From: Robiginitomaculum sp.
GTDB lineage: Bacteria > Pseudomonadota > Alphaproteobacteria > Caulobacterales > Maricaulaceae
Length of the DNA stretch: 47,289 bases
Direction: 5' to 3'
NCBI GenBank assembly: GCA_002733905.1
Contig: NVXK01000018.1
Coordinates: 25,346-72,634 of the forward strand
Shown here: in pieces, positions 25,953-34,285 of the stretch
How the letters are laid out: every line of letters starts with the position of its first letter
Position numbering within the stretch: the first letter of the stretch is position 1
Made by a program: the position numbers and the translations under genes
Notes under the pieces: generated by a model
What the model saw: the letters and a program-made list of their open reading frames with translations, nothing else
Told to the model about the DNA's origin: nothing
Databases searched by the model: none

Positions 25953-26732
25953 GTGACCAAACCTATTCTTATTTATTTTCACGGCTCCCCTGGCTCTCGC
26001 AAAGAATTAGACCTTATCCAAGGCACAGCATGGTGTAACGATGTTGAAATCTTCATTCCTGAACCTACCGAAGTCCCTCCAAATACAGCGACAGCGTTCG
26101 AGCATATCGCTTCAGAGATTAAGGCAAAATACCCACATACAAAAGTTCACCTCGTTGGGTTTTCACTTGGTAGTTTTGTTGCTTTGCAAATTGCACATCT
26201 GCTTGGGAACAAAGTAGAATCAATTGATTTAATTTCTGCAAGCGCTCCACTCGAATTTGGAAATTTCCTAGCAAAAATGGCGGGCCGCCCCGTTTTTGAA
26301 CTCGCGCAGAAATCCCAGATAAGCCTCAAATGCTTAATTAAAGTACAAGCCATATTAGCAAAACACTTCCCCGCCCAATTGCTCAAAATGTTATTTTCAA
26401 CAGCAACAGGCGCCGACAAAGCACTTTCAGAAGATCAAAGTTTTCAATTAATTATCACCGAAATTCTTAGAGATACTTTCAATAAAAACCCAAAACCATA
26501 TCTACAAAATATATTAGCCTATGTTCGTCCATGGGGAGAAATCATAAAAGACATTCACGCACCAACGACACTTTGGCATGGTAGCGAGGATAATTGGGCA
26601 CCGTACGAAATGGCCGAAGCCTTGCAAAACACATTGCCAAACGCCGAGAAAATAGAGAAATTACTGGGACATTCCCACTATTCAACCTTAATCGAGGCGC
26701 TACCTAAAATCGTCATGCGAATAACAAAATAA
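25953..26732 (+). CDS. Alpha/beta hydrolase
   Basis: 259 residues, cytoplasmic. The nucleophile elbow is GFSLG with S71, the oxyanion strand is ILIYFHGSPGS, the acid is probably Asp in HGSEDNWAP and the base His240 in GHSHYS. The start is GTG 25953 with a weak CGGA upstream. It follows zapE by 18 bases. The region 105-190 is a helical lid rich in Lys and Leu. Substrate is unknown. It converges on sdhB with one base between the two stops and no terminator. Confidence 0.85.
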   Translation: MTKPILIYFHGSPGSRKELDLIQGTAWCNDVEIFIPEPTEVPPNTATAFEHIASEIKAKYPHTKVHLVGFSLGSFVALQIAHLLGNKVESIDLISASAPLEFGNFLAKMAGRPVFELAQKSQISLKCLIKVQAILAKHFPAQLLKMLFSTATGADKALSEDQSFQLIITEILRDTFNKNPKPYLQNILAYVRPWGEIIKDIHAPTTLWHGSEDNWAPYEMAEALQNTLPNAEKIEKLLGHSHYSTLIEALPKIVMRITK

Positions 26733-26733
26733 G

Positions 26734-27513
26734 CTAAGCGCGTTCCACCATCATGGCTTTAATCTCACCAATAGCTTGTGCAGGGTTAAGTCCCTTTGGA
26801 CAGACATTAGCGCAATTCATAATTGTATGACATCGATAAAGTTTGAACGGGTCTTCGAGAACATCAAGACGTTCGTCCTTGCCCTCATCACGACTATCTA
26901 CCAACCAGCGATACGCTTGTAACAAGACCGCAGGGCCGAGGTAACGATCACCATTCCACCAGTAAGACGGACAAGACGTTGAACAGCAAGCACACAAAAT
27001 ACACTCGTAAAAACCGTCCAATTTATTACGGTCTTCCGGGCTTTGTATCCATTCTTCGACAGGCTCTGGAGACGACGTTTTCAACCAAGGCTCAATCGAC
27101 GCATATTGCTCATAGAAATTTGACAAATCAGGTACAAGATCACGCACAACGGGCAAATGCGGCAAGGGCGAAATAACAATCGTATCGCCCTTAAACTCAT
27201 AGATACCTTTTGTACACGCCAGCGTATTACGCCCACCAATATTCATCGCACATGATCCACAAACACCCTCGCGGCATGAGCGACGAAATGCGATAGTCGG
27301 ATCGATATCTGTTTTGATTTTAATCAGCGCGTCAAGAACCATTGGGCCACAATCATCAAGATCGATTGTGTAAGTATCCCATGACGGATTTTCGCCGTCG
27401 TCTGGGCTATAACGGTAAATTTTAAAAGTTTTCGTACGTTTCGCTTCGCCCATAACTGGCCAAGCTTTACCTTTGCCAATTTTGGAATTTTTTGGAAGTG
27501 CTAATTCTACCAT
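26734..27513 (-). CDS. sdhB: Succinate dehydrogenase iron-sulfur subunit
   Basis: 259 residues, the electron-carrying subunit between SdhA and the membrane subunits. The 2Fe-2S site is [13 protein letters not shown] with a later Cys in NTLAC. The 4Fe-4S site begins [11 protein letters not shown], and the 3Fe-4S site lies in [17 protein letters not shown]. Start ATG 27513 has GGAG about seven bases upstream. Unusually for the family it is not next to sdhA: the stop of the sdhA-linked small gene is at 31210, and three unrelated genes lie between. It must have its own promoter or depend on creD transcription. Confidence 0.97.
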   Translation of the reverse strand: MVELALPKNSKIGKGKAWPVMGEAKRTKTFKIYRYSPDDGENPSWDTYTIDLDDCGPMVLDALIKIKTDIDPTIAFRRSCREGVCGSCAMNIGGRNTLACTKGIYEFKGDTIVISPLPHLPVVRDLVPDLSNFYEQYASIEPWLKTSSPEPVEEWIQSPEDRNKLDGFYECILCACCSTSCPSYWWNGDRYLGPAVLLQAYRWLVDSRDEGKDERLDVLEDPFKLYRCHTIMNCANVCPKGLNPAQAIGEIKAMMVERA

Positions 27514-27604
27514 GGTCCGGCTCCAAAATGATTTGTTTTGTTATAGGCGATAAATCCTACGAAACAAACACTATTTTGCGAGCCAAACCTTAATAAACCC
27601 CTCT

Positions 27605-29026
27605 TTATTCGCGTAATGTGCTATCTGCATACCAATTCACATTGCGGGTCAAATACATTGTCGCCGCAATCGTCACAAATGCCATAAGCGCACCGACCAT
27701 CAAGGCAAAATCTTCCATACGCATCAACACATATAACAGCCCATAAACGAGACTAAACACCCCCATTGCACGCACACAATATCGGCGTCCGCCAAACACT
27801 GCCCCTGCATATCCCGCAGTCGCGCCAATCGTTGCAAGACTGGCAATCGCGAACGCAATAGAAAAACCAACATGTTCTGCAAATGCGAGCAACAACAGAT
27901 AAAAAATACACTGGGTTAAGCCAATCAAAACATATTGCGCCGCATGAACACGCACCCCAACAACGACTTCAAACAAGAAATATGCGATAAAAACAATACC
28001 GATAAACAAGACGGAATATTTCAATGCCCGTGTCACATTTTGATAAGGGCTAACAGGGTTTACCAAAACCACACTCATCGTATCGTTCAAAAGCTTATGT
28101 ACACCAAGTGTATGGGCAGGCCCTGCACTTCGCACACCACGCGCTAAATACGGCACAACCCAACTCGCGTGAAACCCGTCCCCATTAATCGACCGTTCAT
28201 GAGGTGCATAACGCCCCTTAAATCCCGGGTGCGGCCAATCTGCGACCATATTTACCGTGGTGCTTTTGGCGAAAGACACAACCGATAAACGCGTAGATCC
28301 GCTAAGATGCATATTCACACCTATATTAAAATCACCAGTGTGTGTCTCTACAAAATTATCAGTACTCACTTGCATATATTGCAATACATTCGTTGACTGA
28401 AACGTACGCCTTTGCCTAACTTTTTGTTTTACATCTCCAAACGTAACGTCTTCGCCAAGCCCTGCGGGTTCAAACTTATGTTTTGCGCCATTTGGCAGTG
28501 TAAGATAAACATCATCACGCAAGCCTCCCATATCACTTATACCGACAAGAATTTTTGCAGACTCCCAAACCAACTCCCCCGTCCGCCCCTCTTTGAGTTT
28601 CGCGCCTATCTCTTTTTCACCTATGCCTTTATCGCCAAGACTAAATTTGGCTGTAAACACAGGGTTAGCCTCATAGGTGGGAACTTTATAAAGCGAACGT
28701 TTTCTGACCGTTGTTATAATATCGGAAATTTCAACGTGGCCGTCCTCAGCAAAGACCACATATTCACCACGCTCTGTAACATCTCCGAATTGATCAATAA
28801 AATAATAGGGCATCACCAAGACAGGGCCGAGCAAAACCTGCTCACCACCATATCTTTCACTCACTTCACGCGTCACCTCTTTCGCACGTGAAGAGCGGTC
28901 ATATGTAATCATGCCAATAAACAACGCGGGAACTGACATCATAATAACAAGAAAACAAACCAATAGCAATTTAAGCCCGAGCGACCTTCCTGCTGTTTGT
29001 GTAATTTTTGATACAGATATTTGCAT
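27605..29026 (-). CDS. creD: CreD-family inner-membrane protein
   Basis: 473 residues. One N-terminal helix (about 17-37) is followed by a large periplasmic domain (about 40-300, with GPVLVMPYYF and the TRLSVVSFAKSTTVNMVADW region). Four to five C-terminal helices follow (about 325-465, including SVLFIGIVFIAYFLFEVV). The layout and length match CreD, which in Gammaproteobacteria belongs to the CreBC regulon and affects envelope integrity. No creB or creC is nearby. Start ATG 29026 follows GGGAAATGTC. It is separated from sdhB by 91 bases. Confidence 0.9.
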   Translation of the reverse strand: MQISVSKITQTAGRSLGLKLLLVCFLVIMMSVPALFIGMITYDRSSRAKEVTREVSERYGGEQVLLGPVLVMPYYFIDQFGDVTERGEYVVFAEDGHVEISDIITTVRKRSLYKVPTYEANPVFTAKFSLGDKGIGEKEIGAKLKEGRTGELVWESAKILVGISDMGGLRDDVYLTLPNGAKHKFEPAGLGEDVTFGDVKQKVRQRRTFQSTNVLQYMQVSTDNFVETHTGDFNIGVNMHLSGSTRLSVVSFAKSTTVNMVADWPHPGFKGRYAPHERSINGDGFHASWVVPYLARGVRSAGPAHTLGVHKLLNDTMSVVLVNPVSPYQNVTRALKYSVLFIGIVFIAYFLFEVVVGVRVHAAQYVLIGLTQCIFYLLLLAFAEHVGFSIAFAIASLATIGATAGYAGAVFGGRRYCVRAMGVFSLVYGLLYVLMRMEDFALMVGALMAFVTIAATMYLTRNVNWYADSTLRE

Positions 29027-29126
29027 GACATTTCCCTTTTTTGATGAAACACAAAAGCAGATACGCGCAAATCATGTCCTCATTAGGACAAAACATTGGT
29101 CGGAGAGAGGCCTTTTAAGGGTAATA

Positions 29127-29873
29127 TTACGCGCCAAATACGCGACGTAATATCTCGGAACTACGCTTGGCAGGGTTTGCGCGAATGGCCATCTCTTCTT
29201 TGGCGATATAGTGGAATACACCGTCCAATCCCAGACTAACCCCATGAGCAATTAAATCTGTTCGCGCGTCAGCCCCTAATTTGGGCGCGAAAGGAATATT
29301 GCGTAAAGAGCTCGTGGCTTGATCAAGTAATTTCAACGCCCCCGTTTGCCCCAAGGCTTTCTCCATAATCGGTGTAAACAACCCCGTCAAATTCGGTATT
29401 GTTTTATCCGCTAAATACTGTGTCGCCGCTGTATTATTACCGCGCACAATCGCAATTGCGTCTTGGATCGTTAACCCGCGAACGGCATCAAGAAATATAT
29501 TTTTCGCCACAGGCGCTGCGATTTCTGCGCCACGGTTTAGCTGCACTTCTAATTCGTTCAACAAACTGCCCGCACCAATTTGCGACATGACAGATTGAAC
29601 GTCTTGTAAAACTTTTGGGAGCGGGATATGGATTTGCCCATCATTAAAAAAACCACCCGAACGCCCCACAATACCAAGTGCCGATAACACGCCATTATCA
29701 AGAGCCGCCCGTATCCCCAGCGCCGCGTCCCCTTGGGTTAAACCGCCAAGACCAGCCCCTAAAATACCCTCTAGAATAGCAGGGTCCATTGTCTCGCATG
29801 CACTTAACCCAAGCGGCACAGCCCCTAAACCCAGTAATGTTTGTCTACGGTTCCAGTTTAATGATGATGTCAT
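29127..29873 (-). CDS. DUF4197 family lipoprotein
   Basis: 248 residues. The N-terminus NRRQTLLGLGAVPLGLSAC has a twin-arginine-like pair and a lipobox ending LSAC (Cys26). DUF4197 marks follow: GIRAALDNGVLSALGIVG, DAVRGLTIQDAIAIVRG, AATQYL and FHYIAKEEMAIRANPAKRSSEIL at the C-terminus. The family is periplasmic and of unknown function. Start ATG 29873 is preceded by AAAAGGGGATTCTT. It is divergent from the acyltransferase gene and 100 bases upstream of creD. Confidence 0.9.
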   Translation of the reverse strand: MTSSLNWNRRQTLLGLGAVPLGLSACETMDPAILEGILGAGLGGLTQGDAALGIRAALDNGVLSALGIVGRSGGFFNDGQIHIPLPKVLQDVQSVMSQIGAGSLLNELEVQLNRGAEIAAPVAKNIFLDAVRGLTIQDAIAIVRGNNTAATQYLADKTIPNLTGLFTPIMEKALGQTGALKLLDQATSSLRNIPFAPKLGADARTDLIAHGVSLGLDGVFHYIAKEEMAIRANPAKRSSEILRRVFGA

Positions 29874-30036
29874 AAGAATCCCCTTTTCTCGAACCTAATC
29901 TATTTCGCGCAACATTTCAATTTTCAAACACAGCACGACTTAAAGCTCAAATGGCCTAAAAACTGCAAGGGTCGACCATATAAGTTTAATTCGGCAAAAC
30001 GGTGCGGGCCTAATGCCTCAAAATGGGACGCTTGAT

Positions 30037-31146
30037 ATGACACGCATAACACAAGACAATCTAAGTCCAACAGCTAGCTATGGGCATATTCCAGGACTTA
30101 ACGGCCTACGTGCTCTTTCAGTTCTCATTGTAATCCTTGCACATATGGGGTTTGAACACATCATACCGGGCGGGTTCGGCGTAACAGTCTTCTTTTTTAT
30201 CTCTGGCATGCTCATCACCCGCCTTTTACTTGCGGAATCCGAACTAAAAGGGAAAGTTAACCTCCCTAAATTTTATATGCGTAGAATTATACGCCTTTAT
30301 CCCGCCCTACTTTTCATGCTGTACCTCACCACATGTATTTATATAATTTTAAATTTTGGCAGTCCAACAATAATGGAAGCAACGGCTGGCATTGGTTATT
30401 TCACCAATGTTTTCCAAGTCATTTCTACAATAAATGAAACACCATCTTTCATGCCATGGCGTCATTTATGGTCATTGTCCGTAGAAGAGCATTTTTATAT
30501 TGGCTTCCCCATACTCGTCCTTGCATTTCGTAAAAACTGGCGCGCACTTTCATTAACGCTCGTAGGCATTATTTGTGCGAGCTTGTTATGGCGTTGTTAT
30601 ATTGCATTCGGCACACAACTCCCTGCCAACGAGTACAACTATATGATGACAGATACCCGGATTGATAGCCTCGCATGGGGATGTCTCATTTCAGTACTGC
30701 TGCATAGTGCAGGCAGTATTAACCCGTTTAAACATTTAATTGGCGCGCGTCCTTTTATCATCGGCCTGATTGGCATAGCACTATCATTTCTTATTCGCGA
30801 TGACAGTTTTCGCTATACATTACGCTTTACAGTGCAAGGCGCGGCTCTGTTTGTATTGTTACTTAATTTGTATTATTGGCGCGCATTAAGCTTTGCTTTT
30901 CTCATCCTAGACTGGAAGCCATTCGCATGGATTGGCAGTATATCTTACGGTCTCTATCTGTGGCACGTACCAATGATAGACATGTTTTCGCGTAGTTTTG
31001 GTGACAATATTGGCATTAGAATTCTTGCCGTCATTGCAAGCTTCGCAATTGCAGCGTTTTCGTTCCATTATGTCGAGAAACCGTTTATCGTTCTACGCCA
31101 GCGTTATGGCTCGCACGTTACAGGCGGCAAACAACAACCAGCCTAA
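30037..31146 (+). CDS. Acyltransferase 3 family membrane protein (OafA/YrhL type)
   Basis: 369 residues from ATG 30037 (GGGA about nine bases upstream); an in-frame ATG at 30013 would add eight polar residues and is possible. About ten transmembrane helices. Family marks are GLNGLRALSVLIVILAHMGF with the catalytic His, GGFGVTVFFFISGMLI, FYMRRIIRLYPALLF and the SLSVEEHFYIGFP motif. Such enzymes transfer acetyl or other acyl groups to surface polysaccharide or lipid. No glycan genes are nearby, so the acceptor cannot be named. It lies between sdhB and sdhA and converges on the sdh operon at the shared hairpin 31182-31208. Confidence 0.95.
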   Translation: MTRITQDNLSPTASYGHIPGLNGLRALSVLIVILAHMGFEHIIPGGFGVTVFFFISGMLITRLLLAESELKGKVNLPKFYMRRIIRLYPALLFMLYLTTCIYIILNFGSPTIMEATAGIGYFTNVFQVISTINETPSFMPWRHLWSLSVEEHFYIGFPILVLAFRKNWRALSLTLVGIICASLLWRCYIAFGTQLPANEYNYMMTDTRIDSLAWGCLISVLLHSAGSINPFKHLIGARPFIIGLIGIALSFLIRDDSFRYTLRFTVQGAALFVLLLNLYYWRALSFAFLILDWKPFAWIGSISYGLYLWHVPMIDMFSRSFGDNIGIRILAVIASFAIAAFSFHYVEKPFIVLRQRYGSHVTGGKQQPA

Positions 31147-31181
31147 ATGCGTTGGTAAAATCAGAAGTTAAATAAACAAAA

Positions 31182-31208
31182 AAAGCGAGAAGTTAAGCTT
31201 CTCGCTTT
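31182..31208 (-). terminator. Bidirectional terminator between acyltransferase and sdh operon
   Basis: AAAGCGAGAAG (31182-31192), five-base loop, CTTCTCGCTTT (31198-31208). On the minus strand it is followed by a run of seven T, and on the plus strand by TTTGTT. It begins one base after the stop of the small sdh-linked gene. Confidence 0.92.
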
Positions 31209-31209
31209 G

Positions 31210-31500
31210 TTACCCAATACGCTTCGCCGTTATAATCGCACCGTCAGAAACACTATATCCATAACCAGCTTGCGTCGAGGCTTGTGATTTCCCCCTCACC
31301 GTTGGCAGCACGGAAATCACATCATAGCCTTCTGCATCAAGTTCATTACACACACGCGCAATCTCGAACGCAAGATCATCGATTGCGCCAAAATGCTCGT
31401 CCTTAACCGTATGCGTACCTTTGATGAGAAAGTTTTTCTTCTCGGTCTCTAACGGGCCAACCTTAATCCAGCGCGTGACATATTTCGGTGTCTCGCCCAT
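31210..31500 (-). CDS. Small DUF4177-like protein cotranscribed with sdhA
   Basis: 96 residues, soluble, no signal. A first strand YVTRWIKVG is followed by a helix and strand FEIARVCNELDAEGYDVISVLP, and the end is AIITAKR. This follows the DUF4177 pattern (an LN-x-LG-x-EGW-like core, then a terminal KR), with Tyr in place of the usual Trp; similarity was judged by eye. It begins six bases after the sdhA stop and ends at the operon terminator, so it belongs to sdhCDA's transcript, in the place where sdhB is usual. No ribosome binding site is evident, suggesting translational coupling to sdhA. A role in assembly or regulation of the complex is only a guess. Confidence 0.82.
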   Translation of the reverse strand: MGETPKYVTRWIKVGPLETEKKNFLIKGTHTVKDEHFGAIDDLAFEIARVCNELDAEGYDVISVLPTVRGKSQASTQAGYGYSVSDGAIITAKRIG

Positions 31501-31506
31501 ACAGGC

Positions 31507-33303
31507 TTAGTAAACCCGTTTTTTCGGTTTGATATACTCAATCTCGTCAGTCATGGTATAATCATGCACAGGACGGAAATCGATTTTCACCTTGCCGTTT
31601 TTAACCCATGTCAATGTATGCTTCATCCATTCCTTATCATTACGATCAGGGAAGTCTTCATGGGCATGTGCGCCACGGCTTTCTTCGCGGTTCACAGCTG
31701 CATTCATGGCACAAAGCGCGTTTTCCATAAGGTTTTCAAGCTCTAGCGTTTCCACCAAATCCGTATTCCACACCAATGTACGATCAGAGACACCAACATC
31801 TTTCAAGCTTTTATAGACCGCGTCGAGTTTAACCACGCCTTCTTTCATGCTTTCTTCTGTACGGAAAACCGCGCAATGATCTTGCATAGTTTTTTGCATC
31901 TCAAGACGGATAGACGCAGTACCACGGGAACCATTTGCAGTACGTGCTTTTTCAAGACGCGCAAATGCGGCGTCGCCAGCACCCTCTTTCAATGGTTTTT
32001 GCTTTTCTTTCGGATCAATGAGTTCTGCACAGCGATGCCCTGCTGCACGGCCAAAGACAACCAGATCAATAAGAGAATTAGAGCCCAAACGATTACCGCC
32101 ATGAACAGACACACATGCCGCTTCGCCAACGGCCATAAGGCCTTTGACAACCGCGTCAGGGTTTTTGCCTTTCTTGGTCACGACTTCGCCGTGGAAATTG
32201 GTCGGAATACCGCCCATATTATAGTGACATGTCGGCAAAACAGGAATTGGTTCTTTGTTCACATCGACACCAGAGAAAATCCGCGCACTTTCAGAAATCC
32301 CAGGAAGACGTTCTGCTAGAATTTTTGGATCAAGATGATCAAGATGTAAGTAAATATGATCTTTATTCGGGCCAACACCACGACCTTCACGAATTTCAAT
32401 TGTCATGGCCCGCGACACAACATCACGAGAGGCTAAATCTTTCGCAGACGGCGCATAGCGCTCCATGAAACGCTCACCCTCAGAATTGACAAGGTAACCG
32501 CCTTCACCACGAGAACCCTCGGTAATCAGGCACCCTGCACCGTAAATACCCGTTGGATGAAATTGAATAAATTCAGGATCTTGAACGGGCAAACCAGCAC
32601 GTAATACCATCGCATTACCGTCACCAGTACACGTATGGGCAGACGTACAAGAGAAGAATGTACGGCCATAACCACCTGTTGCCAAAATAACCATTTTAGC
32701 GCGGAAACGATGCAATGTACCATCATCCAGTTTCCAAGCGGTAATACCGCGACACACACCGTTTTCCATAATCAGATCAAGGGCGAAATACTCAATAAAG
32801 AACTCTGCCGTATGGCGTAAAGATTGGCCATAAAGCGTATGTAGCATTGCATGACCTGTACGGTCAGCAGCCGCACATGTACGTTGTGCAGGTGGGCCTT
32901 CGCCCATATTTTGCATCATGCCGCCAAACGGTCTTTGATAAATCTTACCCTCTTCCGTACGTGAAAAAGGCATGCCCCAATGCTCAAGCTCATAAACCGC
33001 TTTAGGCGCTTCACGACAAAGATATTCAATACTGTCTTGGTCGCCAAGCCAGTCTGAACCTTTGACCGTATCAAACATGTGCCACTTCCAATCATCGGGC
33101 CCCATATTGCCAAGCGAAGCAGCAATGCCGCCTTGCGCGGCCACAGTATGGCTACGTGTTGGGAAGACTTTGGTAATACAGGCCGTTTTCAAGCCTTCTT
33201 GTGCACACCCTAATGTTGCGCGCAAACCAGAACCACCAGCTCCGACAACAATCACATCAAATGTATGATCAATCCATTTAGCTTCTTTTTTAGGTGTAGG
33301 CAT
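31507..33303 (-). CDS. sdhA: Succinate dehydrogenase flavoprotein subunit
   Basis: 598 residues, oxidises succinate to fumarate with covalently bound FAD. The FAD site is [14 protein letters not shown] and the flavin-linked His52 lies in [11 protein letters not shown]. Active-site residues are visible in [11 protein letters not shown] and [11 protein letters not shown], with the cap domain between. The C-terminus ([13 protein letters not shown]) is as usual. It follows sdhD by one base. Its partner sdhB lies 4 kb away on the same strand, after the operon's terminator. Confidence 0.97.
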   Translation of the reverse strand: MPTPKKEAKWIDHTFDVIVVGAGGSGLRATLGCAQEGLKTACITKVFPTRSHTVAAQGGIAASLGNMGPDDWKWHMFDTVKGSDWLGDQDSIEYLCREAPKAVYELEHWGMPFSRTEEGKIYQRPFGGMMQNMGEGPPAQRTCAAADRTGHAMLHTLYGQSLRHTAEFFIEYFALDLIMENGVCRGITAWKLDDGTLHRFRAKMVILATGGYGRTFFSCTSAHTCTGDGNAMVLRAGLPVQDPEFIQFHPTGIYGAGCLITEGSRGEGGYLVNSEGERFMERYAPSAKDLASRDVVSRAMTIEIREGRGVGPNKDHIYLHLDHLDPKILAERLPGISESARIFSGVDVNKEPIPVLPTCHYNMGGIPTNFHGEVVTKKGKNPDAVVKGLMAVGEAACVSVHGGNRLGSNSLIDLVVFGRAAGHRCAELIDPKEKQKPLKEGAGDAAFARLEKARTANGSRGTASIRLEMQKTMQDHCAVFRTEESMKEGVVKLDAVYKSLKDVGVSDRTLVWNTDLVETLELENLMENALCAMNAAVNREESRGAHAHEDFPDRNDKEWMKHTLTWVKNGKVKIDFRPVHDYTMTDEIEYIKPKKRVY

Positions 33304-33304
33304 T

Positions 33305-33664
33305 TTAGGCTCCTAGCCAAATTTTTATAATGGCGACAACACCAACAAGCCAGAACACGAAACACGCAAACGTATTCAGCTTTAAAAAGAATTTTAGCGA
33401 CGCCTCTGACGACGCATAATCCATAATAACTTCGCTCATACTATGGCGAGATTGGTATAGGCCAATTGTAATAAAGGCGAGTAAGACAACCGCTCCTAAT
33501 GGCGAAGTGATCCAGTCAATAAATCCTTTATACTCCCCCTTAATTGCCTGCATAAGGCCACAAAGAAAGAATGGGGTAAGAAGCGCAAGTATCAATGATG
33601 TGCGCTTATGGGTTTTGAAATGATGAGTGGCTTTATGACCCGCAGATGATTTTACAGTACTCAT
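33305..33664 (-). CDS. sdhD: Succinate dehydrogenase membrane anchor subunit
   Basis: 119 residues with three transmembrane helices (about 24-42, 53-70, 93-116). The block [20 protein letters not shown] matches the family pattern (His-x-x-x-G/E-V-I-x-D-Y), with haem and quinone contacts near the His and Asp-Tyr. The start ATG 33664 overlaps the sdhC stop (ATGA), and the gene ends one base before sdhA. Its length is usual for alphaproteobacterial SdhD. Confidence 0.92.
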   Translation of the reverse strand: MSTVKSSAGHKATHHFKTHKRTSLILALLTPFFLCGLMQAIKGEYKGFIDWITSPLGAVVLLAFITIGLYQSRHSMSEVIMDYASSEASLKFFLKLNTFACFVFWLVGVVAIIKIWLGA

Positions 33665-34059
33665 TTAAAACTCCCCACAAGGCAATATGTTAGCACTGTC
33701 GCAATAATAACAGCCAGAACGAGAAGAATAATAGACCATGCATTGGCTTTCTCAGGCGCGTAACCTTTACCTGCGTCCCACATCAAATGGCGCAAATCGG
33801 CAAGCGCATGATAGACAAGCGCCGCACTAAACACAAAGAAAGCGAACGCACCTAATGGGGAATATATCAACCCTTTCACAGCCTCGAAACTAGCGTCTCC
33901 TAGCGCAAAGAGCGCGAGCCAGATGCAAATTTTGATAAGTGCAATATACAGGATGACGACTGCCCCCCTGTGTAATATTGACGACAACATTGCTGGATGC
34001 CATTTCCACACACTCATATGGGGAGACATGGGGCGTTTATCATTCCAACCCTTAGCCAT
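33661..34059 (-). CDS. sdhC: Succinate dehydrogenase cytochrome b556 subunit
   Basis: 132 residues with three transmembrane helices. RPMSPHMSVWKW at the start and SILHRG (H30, R31, the quinone region) are family marks. H84 in LVYHALADLRHLMWD is the probable haem ligand. Start ATG 34059 has GGAGGG about five bases upstream. First gene of sdhC-sdhD-sdhA-small gene. Confidence 0.95.
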   Translation of the reverse strand: MAKGWNDKRPMSPHMSVWKWHPAMLSSILHRGAVVILYIALIKICIWLALFALGDASFEAVKGLIYSPLGAFAFFVFSAALVYHALADLRHLMWDAGKGYAPEKANAWSIILLVLAVIIATVLTYCLVGSFK

Positions 34060-34100
34060 AATACCCTCCGTAATAACGAAACCTTGAAATTTCTAAAGTG

Positions 34101-34114
34101 TAGACCGAAGTCTA
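34101..34114. promoter_or_regulatory. Inverted repeat upstream of sdhC
   Basis: TAGAC (34101-34105), CGAA, GTCTA (34110-34114), about 40 bases before the sdhC start, in the region that must hold the sdh promoter. Short, so it may be chance; it does not match the iron-regulator sites I know (Irr, RirA). Confidence 0.25.
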
Positions 34115-34285
34115 TACGGGGCAAATTTACGCCTGCACTGTGTGAAGTCAATGTTTTTTAAAGCCTGTTCACGTTTTTTCCAAGCCAGAACAGGCGCTTT
34201 TCCATGCAAACTGCGATTTTAGTTGGCGGTTTGGTTCACACTCGTTAAGACTTAAGAAAATGAGAGAATCTTAGAGGAAATCTCA

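Noticed and set aside
29127-29165. Inverted repeat ATATTACG/CGTAATAT at the end of the DUF4197 gene
   Set aside because: It lies across the last codons and has no T-tract; a terminator cannot be claimed.
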